Assembly (NCBI RefSeq): GCF_014171575.1
Contig: NZ_CP050453.1
Coordinates: 2,728,001-2,792,000 of the forward strand
Length of the DNA stretch: 64,000 nucleotides
From: Microbacterium sp. Se63.02b
GTDB taxonomy: Bacteria; Actinomycetota; Actinomycetes; Actinomycetales; Microbacteriaceae
Reading direction: 5' to 3'
Position 1 is the first letter of the stretch. The number at the start of each line of letters is the position of its first letter. The notes under the pieces were generated by a model, which did no database searches, was not told the origin of the DNA, and saw only the letters and a list, made by a program, of their open reading frames with translations. This document shows positions 37,569 to 45,583 of this stretch, one piece after another. Both the position numbers and the translations under genes were made by a program.

Positions 37569-38480
37569 CTACTTGCTGGCTTCGGCGTCCGCCTGGACCT
37601 TCTCGAGCGATGCGACCAGATCCTCGACCGGCGTCTGCAGTGCGACGGCGGTGCCGCCCGACGACTCGAGCAGGCCCTTCTGGACGGCCTCGTTCGTCTG
37701 GAAGATCTCGACGAGCTTGAGGTACGTCTCGTTGTCGGCGTCTTCCGCGCGGGCGGCGAAGATGTTCACGTACGGCAGCGCGCTGGGGTCCTCGGGGTCG
37801 TCCTGCGCGATCGCGTCTTCGAACGTGAGTCCTGCGTCCTGCACGAAGTCGTTGTTGATGATCGCTGCGGCGACGTCGGGCAGCGACGTCGGGATGAGCG
37901 CGGCCTCGAGCGCCTTGACCTGGACCTTGGACTTGTCGGTGTCGACGTCGGCGAGGTCGGAGTACGGGGTGCCGCCGCTCTTGAGCTCGACGAGCCCTGC
38001 CTGCTGCAGCACGTTCAGTGCGCGAGCCTGGTTGGAGGCGTCATCCGGGACGGCGACGGTCTCGCCCTTCGGGATGCTGTCGACGTCGTCGTACTTCTTC
38101 GAGTACAGCCCGAGCGGGTAGATCGCGGTCGATCCGATCGGGGTGAGGTCGGAACCGGAGGCGTTGTTGTACTCGGCCAGGTACACGATGTGCTGGAACT
38201 GGTTGAGGTCGATCTCGCCCTCGGTGAGAGCCGGGTTCGGCTGCTCGTACGAGCCGAAGTCGACCAGTTCGACCGTGATGCCCTCGTCGGCGGCGGCCTC
38301 GACGAAGGCCGGCCACTGCTCGTCGCCCTTGCCGACGACGCCGACCTTGACGACCTCGTTCTCGGACGACCCCTCGCTCCCTGAGCCGGTGTCGGAGGTT
38401 CCCGTGGCGCAGCCTGCGAGCGCGACGAAGAGCGGGACCACGGCGAGCGCGGCGATGATGGAGGTGGTACGGCGTGACAT
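37569..38480 (-). CDS. metQ: Methionine-binding lipoprotein
   Basis: A 303-residue MetQ/NlpA-family substrate-binding lipoprotein. The signal ends in the lipobox FVALAGC (residue 23). The mature protein shows VVKVGVVGKGDEQWPAFVEAA, NPALTEGEIDLNQFQHIVYLAEYN, IPKGETVAVPDDASNQARALNVLQQAGL and AAIINNDFVQDAGL, all typical of the family. A GGAAGGAG ribosome site precedes the ATG. It heads the metQNI operon. The frame is intact. Confidence 0.96.
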   Translation of the reverse strand: MSRRTTSIIAALAVVPLFVALAGCATGTSDTGSGSEGSSENEVVKVGVVGKGDEQWPAFVEAAADEGITVELVDFGSYEQPNPALTEGEIDLNQFQHIVYLAEYNNASGSDLTPIGSTAIYPLGLYSKKYDDVDSIPKGETVAVPDDASNQARALNVLQQAGLVELKSGGTPYSDLADVDTDKSKVQVKALEAALIPTSLPDVAAAIINNDFVQDAGLTFEDAIAQDDPEDPSALPYVNIFAARAEDADNETYLKLVEIFQTNEAVQKGLLESSGGTAVALQTPVEDLVASLEKVQADAEASK

Positions 38481-38590
38481 GGAAGGAGTTCCTCTCTTGG
38501 GGGACTCGAATACGTTAGACAGGCCGTGCCGCGCACGCGGAATCGTGTGTCACACGGCGTCACAGCCAGGACGGGGCGCCACGACGAGGT

Positions 38591-40327
38591 TCAGTCGTAC
38601 TCCTCGATCCCCTGCAGGCGTACCTGCTCGAGGTCGAGTCGGGCGGAGATGCGCCGGACGACGATGTCGTCGACCGTCCCGGCGCCGCGCAGTCCCAGCA
38701 GCACTTCGCGCTTGCGGTCGATGAGGGCGAGCTTGAGGCGCGTGTGCTCCTCGTGACGGATCAGCGGCGAGCGCTGGGCCAGATCGACGTCGGTCGATGT
38801 CGCGATGATCTGCAGCACCGTGCCGTCGGTGGCGTCCTCGTCCGTGGTCTGCGGGGCTCCTCCGCCGCCGATGCCGTACGGGTCGGGCTCGCCGAGCATG
38901 TCGTCCAAGGCCTCGGCCTCCGCGTCGACCAGAGCCTGCTCCCGCGCGAGTGTGCGCGCGTTCGCGAACTCCAGCATCTGATACCCCTCGGAACGCACGC
39001 GGTCGCGGACCTCCTGCCCGATCCCGTGCTCGGCGGCGAGGTCGTCGAGGGCGGCGAGGGCCGCTCCGGAGATCGCGCGCTCGGCGAGTTCGTACTCCTC
39101 GTCCTCCACGTGGTCGACGGGGAACCTCGCCCACCGCACGGCGGCCGGCAGCAGGGGGCCCTGCACCAGGAGGCTCAGCAGGATGACGCCGGCGGTGACG
39201 AACACGATCTCATCGCGTCCGTTGATGGCGCCACCCTCCGTGATGCTGACCGGCACGGACAGCGCGATCGCCAGCGACACCGCACCGCGCATCCCCGCGA
39301 TCGTGGAGACCGCCCTCGCGCGGGCGCGGGATCCGGGTGCCGGCCGTGGACCGGACTGCCGCTGGAAGATCACGTTCAGCAGCTGGAACACGTATCGCAC
39401 GACCAGCAGCGTCACCCACACGGCGAGCGTGATGAGCACGAGTCGTCCGATCGCCGCGGCCGAGATCTCGTGCGCGACGTACTGCACTTCGAGGCCGATC
39501 AGCACGAACAGCGCGCCGTTGAGCAGGAAGACCCCGAACGGCCACGCCGCATCGGCCTGTCGTCGGGACGAGGCCGTCGTGACCCGCGGCGACACGTACG
39601 CGACGATGAGCCCGGCGACCACGACGGCCAGAACACCTGAGGCGTGCACCATCTCGGCGGCGAGGAAGGCGGTGAACGGGATCAGCAGCAGAGCGACGTT
39701 GATCACGATGGTCGAGGACGTGCGGCGCAGCAGCAGGTAGCCGAGTCCCGCGATCACCACACCCGCCGCGATACCGCCGACGTACGAGATCAGCACATCG
39801 AGCGTGACCGACAGCGGGGTGATCTGACCGCCGAGCGCGAGCGACACCGCGATGGCATACAGCACCAGGGCCGTGCCGTCGTTGGTGAGGCTCTCGGCCT
39901 TGAGCTTCATGAACATACGCCGCGGCAGCAGTCGTCCGAGCGCCGCGACGGCGGTGGCATCCGGTGGCGCGACGGCTGCGCCGAGGATGAGGGCGATCTC
40001 CCACGGCATCCCGAAGAGCACGCCGATGCCGGCGACCGCGAACGCCGAGGCGACCACGAGCACCGTGCTCATCGGGAGGATGTAGCGGAAGTCGCGGCGG
40101 ATCGATCGCAGCGACGTGGTCAGGCTCTCCCAGAAGAGCATCACGGGGAGGAACAGCAGCAGCACCGTCTCCGGCGGCAGCTGCACCTCGCGCAGCTGCG
40201 GGACGAAGCCGAGCAGCAGACCGAAGATGACCAGGACGAGGGGCAGCGCGAGACGCACGCGCGGGGCGATCAGGGTTCCGACGAGAATCGTGAGTCCGAG
40301 CAGGACTGTTACTTCGAGGCCTTCCAT
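38591..40327 (-). CDS. Na+/H+ antiporter, CPA1 family
   Basis: About 578 residues. The N-terminal 400 residues contain 10-12 membrane helices. Core motifs are GAAVAPPDATAVAALGRLLPRR (the antiport Asp region) and ESLTNDGTALVLYAIAVSLA, plus the late TIAGMRGAVSLAIALSVP. The C-terminal cytoplasmic region of about 160 residues is acidic and helical (ALDDLAAEHGIGQEVRDRVRSEGYQMLEFANARTL), probably a regulatory tail. GGGAGG lies 6 nt before ATG 40327. It exchanges Na+ or K+ for protons in pH and salt balance. It is divergent from the ArsR operon. The frame is intact. Confidence 0.92.
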   Translation of the reverse strand: MEGLEVTVLLGLTILVGTLIAPRVRLALPLVLVIFGLLLGFVPQLREVQLPPETVLLLFLPVMLFWESLTTSLRSIRRDFRYILPMSTVLVVASAFAVAGIGVLFGMPWEIALILGAAVAPPDATAVAALGRLLPRRMFMKLKAESLTNDGTALVLYAIAVSLALGGQITPLSVTLDVLISYVGGIAAGVVIAGLGYLLLRRTSSTIVINVALLLIPFTAFLAAEMVHASGVLAVVVAGLIVAYVSPRVTTASSRRQADAAWPFGVFLLNGALFVLIGLEVQYVAHEISAAAIGRLVLITLAVWVTLLVVRYVFQLLNVIFQRQSGPRPAPGSRARARAVSTIAGMRGAVSLAIALSVPVSITEGGAINGRDEIVFVTAGVILLSLLVQGPLLPAAVRWARFPVDHVEDEEYELAERAISGAALAALDDLAAEHGIGQEVRDRVRSEGYQMLEFANARTLAREQALVDAEAEALDDMLGEPDPYGIGGGGAPQTTDEDATDGTVLQIIATSTDVDLAQRSPLIRHEEHTRLKLALIDRKREVLLGLRGAGTVDDIVVRRISARLDLEQVRLQGIEEYD

Positions 40328-40417
40328 TCCTACCTCCCAACAGCGGTGAGAGAAGGATATTCCTCCGGCGGCGGATCTCCTCTGCGGCGTCGGCCCGGTT
40401 GCCGCTGGACACACTTT

Positions 40418-40433
40418 CCCATATGGGTATATG
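40418..40433 (+). promoter_or_regulatory. Palindrome and -10 box upstream of ArsR gene
   Basis: The perfect palindrome CCCATATGGG (40418-40427) abuts a -10-like TATATG (40428-40433), 8 nt before the ArsR ATG. The placement fits an autoregulatory operator covering a leaderless promoter. Confidence 0.5.
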
Positions 40434-40441
40434 TTGCTCTC

Positions 40442-40780
40442 ATGGCACGAGCAGCGACGACCTCGGATGTGTTCAATGCGATCGCCGAGCCTCGGCGTCG
40501 GCAGATCCTGACCCTGCTGCGCGACGGCGAACGAGCCGCGACAGCGCTGTCGGAGGACTTGGGCATGTCCCAGCCGGGCACGTCGAAGCACCTTCGCGTG
40601 CTCCGAGAAGTGGGCCTGGTCCGGGACCGCCGAGCGGGCAAGCAGCGCCTCTACGCCCTGGACGCCCGCGGCCTGCGAGCGGTGCACGAGTGGTCGGGCG
40701 GATTCGAGCGGTTCTGGAGCGAGAGCTTCGACCGACTGGACGCATATGTGCAGGAACTCAAGAACGAGAGGCAGGACTAG
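40442..40780 (+). CDS. ArsR-family transcriptional regulator
   Basis: A 112-residue winged-helix regulator. TTSDVFNAIAEPRRRQILTLLRDGERAATALSEDLGMSQPGTSKHLRVLREVGLVRDRRAGKQRLYALDARGL shows the full HTH and wing. No Cys metal-binding motif is present, so it is not a classical metal sensor. It is followed 3 nt later by an SRPBCC protein, a very common pairing in actinobacteria in which the pair forms a small regulatory/detox operon. A palindrome overlaps its promoter. Confidence 0.93.
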   Translation: MARAATTSDVFNAIAEPRRRQILTLLRDGERAATALSEDLGMSQPGTSKHLRVLREVGLVRDRRAGKQRLYALDARGLRAVHEWSGGFERFWSESFDRLDAYVQELKNERQD

Positions 40781-40783
40781 CGG

Positions 40784-41278
40784 ATGCAGACGACAGGACG
40801 GATGGCCCCGACGGCCGAGCGGGAGATCGTGGTCTCGAGAGTGATCGACGCGCCACGGGAGCTGGTGTTCGAGGCCTTCACCGAAGTGCGGCACCTCTCG
40901 CATTGGTGGGGCCCCACCGGGTTCACCACCAGCACGCGATCGTTCGAGTTCCGCGTCGGCGGCGAATGGGTGTTCGTGATGCACGGGCCCGACGGCACCG
41001 ACTACCCCGAGTGGATCGTGTGGACCGCGATCGAGCCGCCGTCGCGGATCGCCCTTCGGCACGGCGAGCATCGCGACGACCCCGATGCGTTCGAGTCGGT
41101 CCTCACCTTCACGGCAGACGGGGAGAGGACCCGGATCGAGATGCTCACCGTCTTCGCGACCCCGGCGCTGCGCGATGCGGCGGTCGAGAAGCACGGGGCG
41201 ATCGAGGGCGGTCGACAGACGCTGGCGAGTCTGGCCGGGTACGTCGGCGAGCTCGTGCGGGATGGAGGACTCGACTGA
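40784..41278 (+). CDS. SRPBCC (AHSA1-like) protein
   Basis: A 164-residue START-like fold protein of the activator-of-Hsp90-homologue group. EREIVVSRVIDAPRELVFEAFTEVRHLSHWWGPTGFTT is the family N terminus; EFRVGGEWVFVMHGPDGTDYPEWIVWTAIEPPSRI and the helix GRQTLASLAGYVGEL close the ligand cavity. It probably binds a hydrophobic ligand; the function is not known. Its stop shares one base with the ATG of the next gene, so the three genes ArsR-SRPBCC-RibD-like form one operon. Confidence 0.92.
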   Translation: MQTTGRMAPTAEREIVVSRVIDAPRELVFEAFTEVRHLSHWWGPTGFTTSTRSFEFRVGGEWVFVMHGPDGTDYPEWIVWTAIEPPSRIALRHGEHRDDPDAFESVLTFTADGERTRIEMLTVFATPALRDAAVEKHGAIEGGRQTLASLAGYVGELVRDGGLD

Positions 41279-41904
41279 TGGCCGGCACCGTGTTCTTCAG
41301 CGTCTCGATGTCGCTGGACGGCTACATCGCCCCCGACTCCCCGGAAGAGCTGATGGGACAGCAGTGGATGGAGCTGCAGAAGTGGGTCTTCCGTCAGAGG
41401 CACTTCCGCGAGAACCTGAAGCTCGGCGACGGCGGCGAGGAGGGCCGCGACAACGACATCGTGCGCGAGACCTTCGAGCGCACCGGCGCGAGCGTGATGG
41501 GCAAGCGTATGTTCGACGCCGGCGAGCACGCGTGGCCGGACGATCCGCCGTTCCACACCCCGGTCTTCGTCGTGACGCACGAGGAGCGTGCGCCGTGGGA
41601 GCGCCGGGGAGGGACGACGTTCCATTTCGTGAACGACGGCATCGAGGCGGCACTCGAACGTGCGCGCGCAGCTGCCGGACCACGGGACGTGCGTATCGCG
41701 GGCGGCGCCGCGACGATCGTGCAGTGTCTCAACGCCGGCCTGGTGGATGAGTTCCACGTGGCGCTCTCGCCGGTGCTGTTCGGCCGCGGCATCCGCCTCT
41801 TCGACGGTGTGGACCCGAAGCGGGTGGTCCTCGAGCTGCGAGAAGCGGAGCCTTCGCCGAGCACCACGCACCTTCGCTACCGGGTCAGCCGATCTCCTCG
41901 GTGA
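41278..41904 (+). CDS. RibD C-terminal/dihydrofolate-reductase-like protein
   Basis: A 208-residue protein of the DHFR fold related to the RibD reductase domain. FSVSMSLDGYIAP opens as in this family; TGASVMGKRMFDAGEHAWPDDPPFHTPVFVVTHEER and VRIAGGAATIVQCLNAGLVDEFHVALSPVLFGRGIRLFDG give the NADPH-binding and closing strands. Stand-alone members are usually of unknown substrate. It is last in the ArsR operon. Its 3' end overlaps the convergent ABC-F gene by 20 bp. Confidence 0.9.
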   Translation: MAGTVFFSVSMSLDGYIAPDSPEELMGQQWMELQKWVFRQRHFRENLKLGDGGEEGRDNDIVRETFERTGASVMGKRMFDAGEHAWPDDPPFHTPVFVVTHEERAPWERRGGTTFHFVNDGIEAALERARAAAGPRDVRIAGGAATIVQCLNAGLVDEFHVALSPVLFGRGIRLFDGVDPKRVVLELREAEPSPSTTHLRYRVSRSPR

Positions 41905-43723
41905 GTTCGAACCAGCGCAGCTCCAGCTCTTCGATCTCGGCCTGCTGCTCGCCGATCTTCTTCATCCGCTCGCCCAGTCCTTCATAGTCCGACTGGTCGT
42001 GATCGGCGAGGGCGCTCTTGGCGGCGTTGACCTGCTGGGTGAGCTTCTGGATGCGTCGCTCGAGGGCCGACACCTCTTTCTGCGCCGCGCGCAGGGCGGC
42101 ACCGTCCAGGCCCTTGGCGGCCGCGCTCGATGTCGCCGTCGCCGCAGCGGTCGCGGTCTGCTTCGGGGTCGCGGCGTCCTGCCGCTCCCGCAGGCGCAGG
42201 TACTCGTCCACCCCGCCGGGAAGGTGGCGCAGGTGGCCAGCGCCGTCCGGACCGGGAAGGATCGCGTACTGCTGGTCGGTGACCCGCTCCAGGAAGTAGC
42301 GGTCATGGCTGACCACCAGCAGCGTGCCCGACCAGGAGTCGAGCAGGTCCTCGATCGCGGCCAACATGTCGGTGTCCATGTCGTTCGTGGGCTCGTCGAG
42401 GATCAGCACGTTCGGCTGTTCCAGAAGGACGAGGAGCAGCTGCAGACGGCGCTGCTGCCCACCCGAGAGGTCTTTGACCGGCGTCGACAGCTGCGCCGAC
42501 GAGAAGCCGAGGCGTTCGAGCAGCTGCCCTGGCGTGAGGTCCTGCGCCTTGGAGCCGGCGCCGAGGGTGTACGAGGTGCGCAGGCCGGAGATGACCACCC
42601 GCACCGGGTCCTTCCAGTACTGGTCGAGCTCGTCGAGACGCTGCGTCAGGGTCTTCACGTTCACGGTCGTGCCGCGCTTGACACGCCCCACTGTCGGTTC
42701 CACGGTGCCGGCGATGAGCCCGAGCAGCGTGGACTTGCCTGCGCCGTTCACCCCAAGGATGCCCGTGCGCTCCCCCGGCGCGATGCGCCATTCGACGTCC
42801 TTGAGGACGACCTTCTCGCCTCCGTCCGCGGTGGGGTAGGTCACTCCGACGTCGAGCAGATCCACCACGTCCTTGCCGAGGCGCGAGACGGCGAGGGACT
42901 GCAGCGACACCGTGTCGCGGATCTCCGGCACGTCGGCGATGAGCTCGTTCGCCGCGTCGATGCGGAACTTGGGCTTGGCCGTGCGCGCCGGCGCGCCGCG
43001 CCGGAGCCACGCGAGCTCCTTCTTGGCGAGGTTCTGACGCTTCGCCTCGGTGGCGGCGGCCATCCGATCGCGTTCGACGCGCTGCAGGATGTACGCCGCG
43101 TAGCCGCCCTCGAAGGGCTCGACGATGCGGTCGTGCACCTCCCACGTCTCAGTGCAGATCTCGTCGAGGAACCACCGGTCGTGGGTGACGACCATGAGGG
43201 CGCCCGAGTTCGGCGACCAGCGCTTCTTGAGGTGCGCGGCGAGCCACGTGATCGCCTCGACGTCGAGGTGGTTCGTCGGCTCGTCGAGGGCGATGACGTC
43301 CCAGTCGCCGGTGAGCAGCTTGGCGAGGGAGACGCGTCGCCGCTGGCCACCGCTGAGCGAGCCGATCTCGGCATCCCACGGCAGATCGGTGAGGAGTCCG
43401 TCGATCACGTCGCGGATGCGCGCGTCTCCCGCCCACTCGTACTCCGGGGTGTCGCCGACGACGGCGGCGCTGATCGTCAGGTCGTCGGGAAGGGTGTCTG
43501 CCTGGTCGAGGACTCCGATGCGCGTGCCGCCCCGCACCGTGACGCGGCCGGAGTTGGGCTCTTTGATGCCGGCGAGCATCCCGAGGAGGCTGGACTTGCC
43601 GTCGCCGTTGCGGCCGACGATGCCGATGCGGTCACCCTCCTCGATTCCCAGGGTCACGGAGTCGAAGACGACTCTGGTCGGATATTCGAGGTGCAGGGCT
43701 TCAGCCCCCAGAAGATGTGCCAT
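41885..43723 (-). CDS. ABC-F ATPase, Uup-like
   Basis: A 612-residue protein with two ABC domains and no membrane part. First domain: Walker A GRNGDGKSS, signature LSGGQRRRVSLAKLL, Walker B VIALDEPTNHLD. Second domain: [37 protein letters not shown]. Between them lies the linker WLRRGAPARTAKPKFRIDAANEL. The C terminus is an Ala-rich linker plus a coiled coil (ALERRIQKLTQQVNAAKSAL...), as in Uup. ABC-F proteins of this sort act on ribosomes or on branched DNA; no antibiotic-resistance role can be claimed. The frame is intact. Confidence 0.93.
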   Translation of the reverse strand: MAHLLGAEALHLEYPTRVVFDSVTLGIEEGDRIGIVGRNGDGKSSLLGMLAGIKEPNSGRVTVRGGTRIGVLDQADTLPDDLTISAAVVGDTPEYEWAGDARIRDVIDGLLTDLPWDAEIGSLSGGQRRRVSLAKLLTGDWDVIALDEPTNHLDVEAITWLAAHLKKRWSPNSGALMVVTHDRWFLDEICTETWEVHDRIVEPFEGGYAAYILQRVERDRMAAATEAKRQNLAKKELAWLRRGAPARTAKPKFRIDAANELIADVPEIRDTVSLQSLAVSRLGKDVVDLLDVGVTYPTADGGEKVVLKDVEWRIAPGERTGILGVNGAGKSTLLGLIAGTVEPTVGRVKRGTTVNVKTLTQRLDELDQYWKDPVRVVISGLRTSYTLGAGSKAQDLTPGQLLERLGFSSAQLSTPVKDLSGGQQRRLQLLLVLLEQPNVLILDEPTNDMDTDMLAAIEDLLDSWSGTLLVVSHDRYFLERVTDQQYAILPGPDGAGHLRHLPGGVDEYLRLRERQDAATPKQTATAAATATSSAAAKGLDGAALRAAQKEVSALERRIQKLTQQVNAAKSALADHDQSDYEGLGERMKKIGEQQAEIEELELRWFELTEEIG

Positions 43724-43803
43724 GTTCCCTCAAGGGTAGTCGGGGATGACGGGCGCGACGGCCGGTTCCGCGGCAGGCGGACTCCGACCGGCACTGCCCG
43801 ACC

Positions 43804-43809
43804 TAAGAT
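43804..43809 (+). promoter_or_regulatory. -10 box for leaderless spermidine-synthase-like gene
   Basis: TAAGAT is followed by 6 nt and the GTG at 43816. No ribosome site is present. Confidence 0.5.
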
Positions 43810-43815
43810 CGACGG

Positions 43816-44742
43816 GTGCCAAGGAATCGCCGGATGTTCTCGCTCATGCTCGACGGCCGCGAGGCGAAGCTGGTGCAGTCGCGGAAGCGACCCGGTCGCT
43901 ACGAACTCAGCGTCGACGGAATCCCGCAGTCGGTCGTCTCGATGACCGATCCCACCGCACTCGACTACGCCTACATCCGGCACATCGCCAGGGCGATCGA
44001 TGCTGCGGCCGAGCCCGGCGCTCCGCTTTTCACGGTGCATCTGGGAGCCGGAGCGCTCACGCTGGCACGCTACGTCGAGGCCACGCGAACCGGATCGCCG
44101 CAGCTCGTGGTCGAGTTCGAGCCTGCTCTGTACGAAGCGGTGATCGCCGCGCTGCCCCTGCCTGCCACCGCCGATCTGCGAGTCATCTTCGGCGATGCGC
44201 GAGCGGTCGCCGATGCGGAGCTTCCAGACGGGTCCCTGTCGTCGATGCCGGCATCCCCGACCCCCACGCTCGGCGCCGCGGCGGTCGGGCGCACCGCGGT
44301 CGACACCGAGTGGGTGGATGCGCGCTTCACCGTCGTCGATCTCTGGGATGCCGCCGTCATCCGACACCGTGTGGCCAGCCAGGAGTTCTACCGCCGGGTC
44401 GCCGCACGCGCCGCCGCAGACGGAGTCGTGGCCGTGAATCTGCTCGACGGGCATCCGTTCGAGTACTCGCGGCGACAGGCGGCCACCCTGAACTCCGTCT
44501 TCACCCACGTCGCCGTCGTCCTCGACGCGGAACCGGACGATGACGAGGGTCCGCTCGGCAACGTCGTGATCTTCGCGAGCGATGACCCGCTGGACGTCGT
44601 GACGACCCCCGACCTTCTCGGCACACCGAGACCGCACATGCTCCACGCCGACGGTCTGACGTCATGGTTCGCCGGAGCACGCATCATGACCGACGCCGAC
44701 GGCACGGACTCCCCCGACCCCGACGACCCGCTCTGGGACTAG
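43816..44742 (+). CDS. Spermidine-synthase-like methyltransferase-fold protein
   Basis: A 308-residue Rossmann-type protein. FTVHLGAGALTLARYVEATR replaces the usual G-G-G-D-G motif; LVVEFEPALYEAV and LRVIFGDARA follow. The later RFTVVDLWDAAVIRHRVASQEFYRRVAARAAADGVVAVNLLDG matches the polyamine-synthase-like C-terminal half. The middle stretch (about residues 138-172) is poor in family features. Such genes are common in actinobacteria and most are of unknown reaction; calling it a true spermidine synthase is not supported. GTG 43816 fits a leaderless start. Confidence 0.75.
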   Translation: MPRNRRMFSLMLDGREAKLVQSRKRPGRYELSVDGIPQSVVSMTDPTALDYAYIRHIARAIDAAAEPGAPLFTVHLGAGALTLARYVEATRTGSPQLVVEFEPALYEAVIAALPLPATADLRVIFGDARAVADAELPDGSLSSMPASPTPTLGAAAVGRTAVDTEWVDARFTVVDLWDAAVIRHRVASQEFYRRVAARAAADGVVAVNLLDGHPFEYSRRQAATLNSVFTHVAVVLDAEPDDDEGPLGNVVIFASDDPLDVVTTPDLLGTPRPHMLHADGLTSWFAGARIMTDADGTDSPDPDDPLWD

Positions 44743-44762
44743 AACTTCGCGGGGCGGCGGAG

Positions 44763-45480
44763 TCAGCGCCCGCCGAACATCTCGGGGAGCGACGCGGTGA
44801 ACTCGTCGAAGTGGCTGTACCAGATCGTGTGTGCGGCGCCGGGGACGCTGCGCACCTCGACCCCGCCCTGCTCGAACCGACGCGCATCCTGATCGGTGAC
44901 CCAGGCGCTCGGATCGGCGCGGATCACGATCGACCCCGGCACCGCCTCCCACGCCTGGTCTGGACCGCAGGAGACGGATGCCGAGGTCGCCGGGTCGAAG
45001 CGCGCGGCCGCACGTGCCTCCACCTCGGCATCCCTCTCCGAGGAGAACGGTCGGGTCGCTCTGAGTCCGTCCGGCGACATCCGCAGGAGCCGATCCTGCG
45101 CGTACGCGGCCGTGAGCGCGTGTCTGTCGGCGCCCCCGGCGAGGACGAGCGCGGCGTCGACATAGACCGCGAGGTCGGGGCGCAGCTGCTCCGCGGCCGC
45201 AGCCAGCACCGTGGCCCCGTACGAGTGGCCGATGGCGTCGACCGGCCCGCCGGGAGCCAGAACGCGCACCGTGTCCACGACGGCCGACGCCGCCCGCTCG
45301 ATCGTGAGCTCCGGATCCCGGGGCGAGAGGCCATGACCGGGGAGGTCGAGCGCGATCACCCGACGACCGCGGTCCACGAGGCGCGGGACGACGCGCCACC
45401 AGCTCGCTCGAACCCATGAGGCCGTGGAGCAGGACGGCCGTGCGGGGGCCTTCGCCGATATCGAGTGCGTGGAGGAGCAT
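44763..45480 (-). CDS. Alpha/beta hydrolase, frameshift near start
   Basis: About 239 residues. TAVLLHGLMGSS is the oxyanion loop. After a break near 45405-45410 (one base restores WWRVVPRLVDRG) come VIALDLPGHGLSPRD, the nucleophile elbow IGHSYGATVLAAAA, and the C-terminal SVPGAAHTIWYSHFDEF carrying the catalytic His. The acid is probably the Asp in VIRADPSAWV. The substrate is unknown. ATG 45480 has GGAG-rich sequence around it. It converges with the spermidine-synthase-like gene with only 20 bp between. Confidence 0.87.
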
Positions 45481-45583
45481 CCGGTTCAGTCAATCACGGT
45501 CGTTACCGTTTCGTGACGATCTCGCAGCGGAGATCTCCTCGAAGCTTTCTTCGAATGTCGGTGGCCTGTGATGGACTGTCGTC

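Noticed and set aside
38481..38590. SAM riboswitch in front of metQ
   Set aside because: The 110-bp gap is short and no conserved SAM-riboswitch core or paired stems could be recognised by eye; a covariance-model search would decide.
38591..41194. An 867-codon start for the antiporter far upstream
   Set aside because: It would run antisense through the ArsR and SRPBCC genes; ATG 40327 has a proper ribosome site.
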